Shown here: positions 5,440 through 5,777 of the stretch, in pieces
Layout: every line of letters begins with the position of its first letter
Numbering within the stretch: the stretch's first letter is position 1
The notes under the pieces: generated by a model
What the model was told of the DNA's origin: nothing
Database searches by the model: none
The model's input: only the letters and a program-made list of their open reading frames with translations
From: Granulicella sp.
GTDB taxonomy: Bacteria; Acidobacteriota; Terriglobia; Terriglobales; Acidobacteriaceae
Assembly (NCBI GenBank): GCA_003133205.1
Contig: PKWK01000357.1
Location: 1 to 5,777, forward strand
Reading direction: 5' to 3'
DNA: 5,777 bases
Translations under genes and position numbers: made by a program

Positions 5440-5777
5440 ATGGCCACACGACGCGATTTCCTGTCCCTTGGAGCGATGACCGCTGCCGGAATCGCGGCCA
5501 ACCCCACCTCGGCCCAGACTCCACCCGCCACTCCCCTCACCGCCGAAGCCGTCAAGCAACTCAAGCCGCCCGCCAAGCCCGTGCTCGCCACCCGCGTTAC
5601 CGGCGACAACACCATCCAGGAGGCCTACAAAATGCTCCTCGACGGGGCCGACACGCTCGACGCCGTCCACCACGTCTGTCTCGGCCGCGAAAACGACCCC
5701 AAGGACCACAGCGTCGGCCTCGGCGGCCTGCCCAACGAAGAGGGCGTCGTCGAACTCGACTCCTGCTGCATGCACGG
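5440..5777 (+). CDS. Tat-exported N4-(beta-N-acetylglucosaminyl)-L-asparaginase (glycosylasparaginase), N-terminal part
   Basis: The frame opens at ATG 5440 and is still open at the window edge (112 complete codons). Residues 3-11 (TRRDFLSLG) are a twin-arginine motif followed by a hydrophobic, alanine-rich stretch and a likely cleavage site near TSA-Q (residue 25/26), so the folded enzyme should be exported by the Tat system. Residues 91-112 carry VGLGGLPNEEGVVELDSCCM, which I recognise as the conserved N-terminal signature of the glycosylasparaginase branch of Ntn-hydrolases. These enzymes cleave the GlcNAc-asparagine bond of glycoasparagines. They self-process at an internal threonine that becomes the nucleophile; that residue lies beyond the window. 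High GC returns here after the lower-GC cassette. No Shine-Dalgarno sequence precedes the ATG; TGTAATAT (5425-5432) might be a -10 element for a nearly leaderless message. Confidence 0.9.
   Translation, partial: MATRRDFLSLGAMTAAGIAANPTSAQTPPATPLTAEAVKQLKPPAKPVLATRVTGDNTIQEAYKMLLDGADTLDAVHHVCLGRENDPKDHSVGLGGLPNEEGVVELDSCCMH

Overview
The window looks like a chromosomal fragment from a high-GC, soil-type bacterium. My best guess is the Acidobacteriota (Terriglobia). That rests on recalled similarity of the dispersed repeats (GTCATTCTG-type, CTTTAG-centred palindromes) to ones common in that group, and on the gene types; no search was possible.

Layout, left to right. (1) 1-528, plus strand: the C-terminal part of a sodium:solute symporter (SSS) family transporter that starts outside the window. 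(2) 544-2280, minus strand, convergent with it and only 15 bases away: a secreted 5'-nucleotidase/UshA-type metallophosphatase of about 578 aa, with a small in-frame tandem duplication. (3) 2373-2486, minus strand, just upstream of the nucleotidase: a 37-codon reading frame for a single-pass membrane peptide with a near-consensus ribosome binding site and a plausible promoter. It is too short for ordinary gene calling. (4) About 2487-3173: a repeat-rich, mostly non-coding stretch. It holds two further GTCATTCTG-type copies, a roughly 239-bp MITE-like segment with imperfect terminal inverted repeats flanked by TTCA on both sides, several CTTTAG-centred palindromes, and a possible decayed gene tail.

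(5) 3174-5403: a cassette with visibly lower GC and less GC-biased codon use than its flanks. It carries two divergently transcribed nuclease-like genes, an HNH-domain protein (minus) and a PIN-domain protein (plus), separated by a 187-bp control region. Each has a large domain I do not recognise. This is the part most likely to be an acquired accessory (defence or stress) module, but that function is inference from domain type and context only. (6) 5440 to the end, plus strand: the start of a Tat-exported N4-(beta-N-acetylglucosaminyl)-L-asparaginase (glycosylasparaginase, Ntn-hydrolase fold), cut by the window edge.

The high-GC genes fit a scavenging, cell-envelope lifestyle: solute uptake, periplasmic nucleotide hydrolysis and glycoasparagine breakdown. 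The two nuclease genes and the repeats beside them look like later additions between those housekeeping-type genes.
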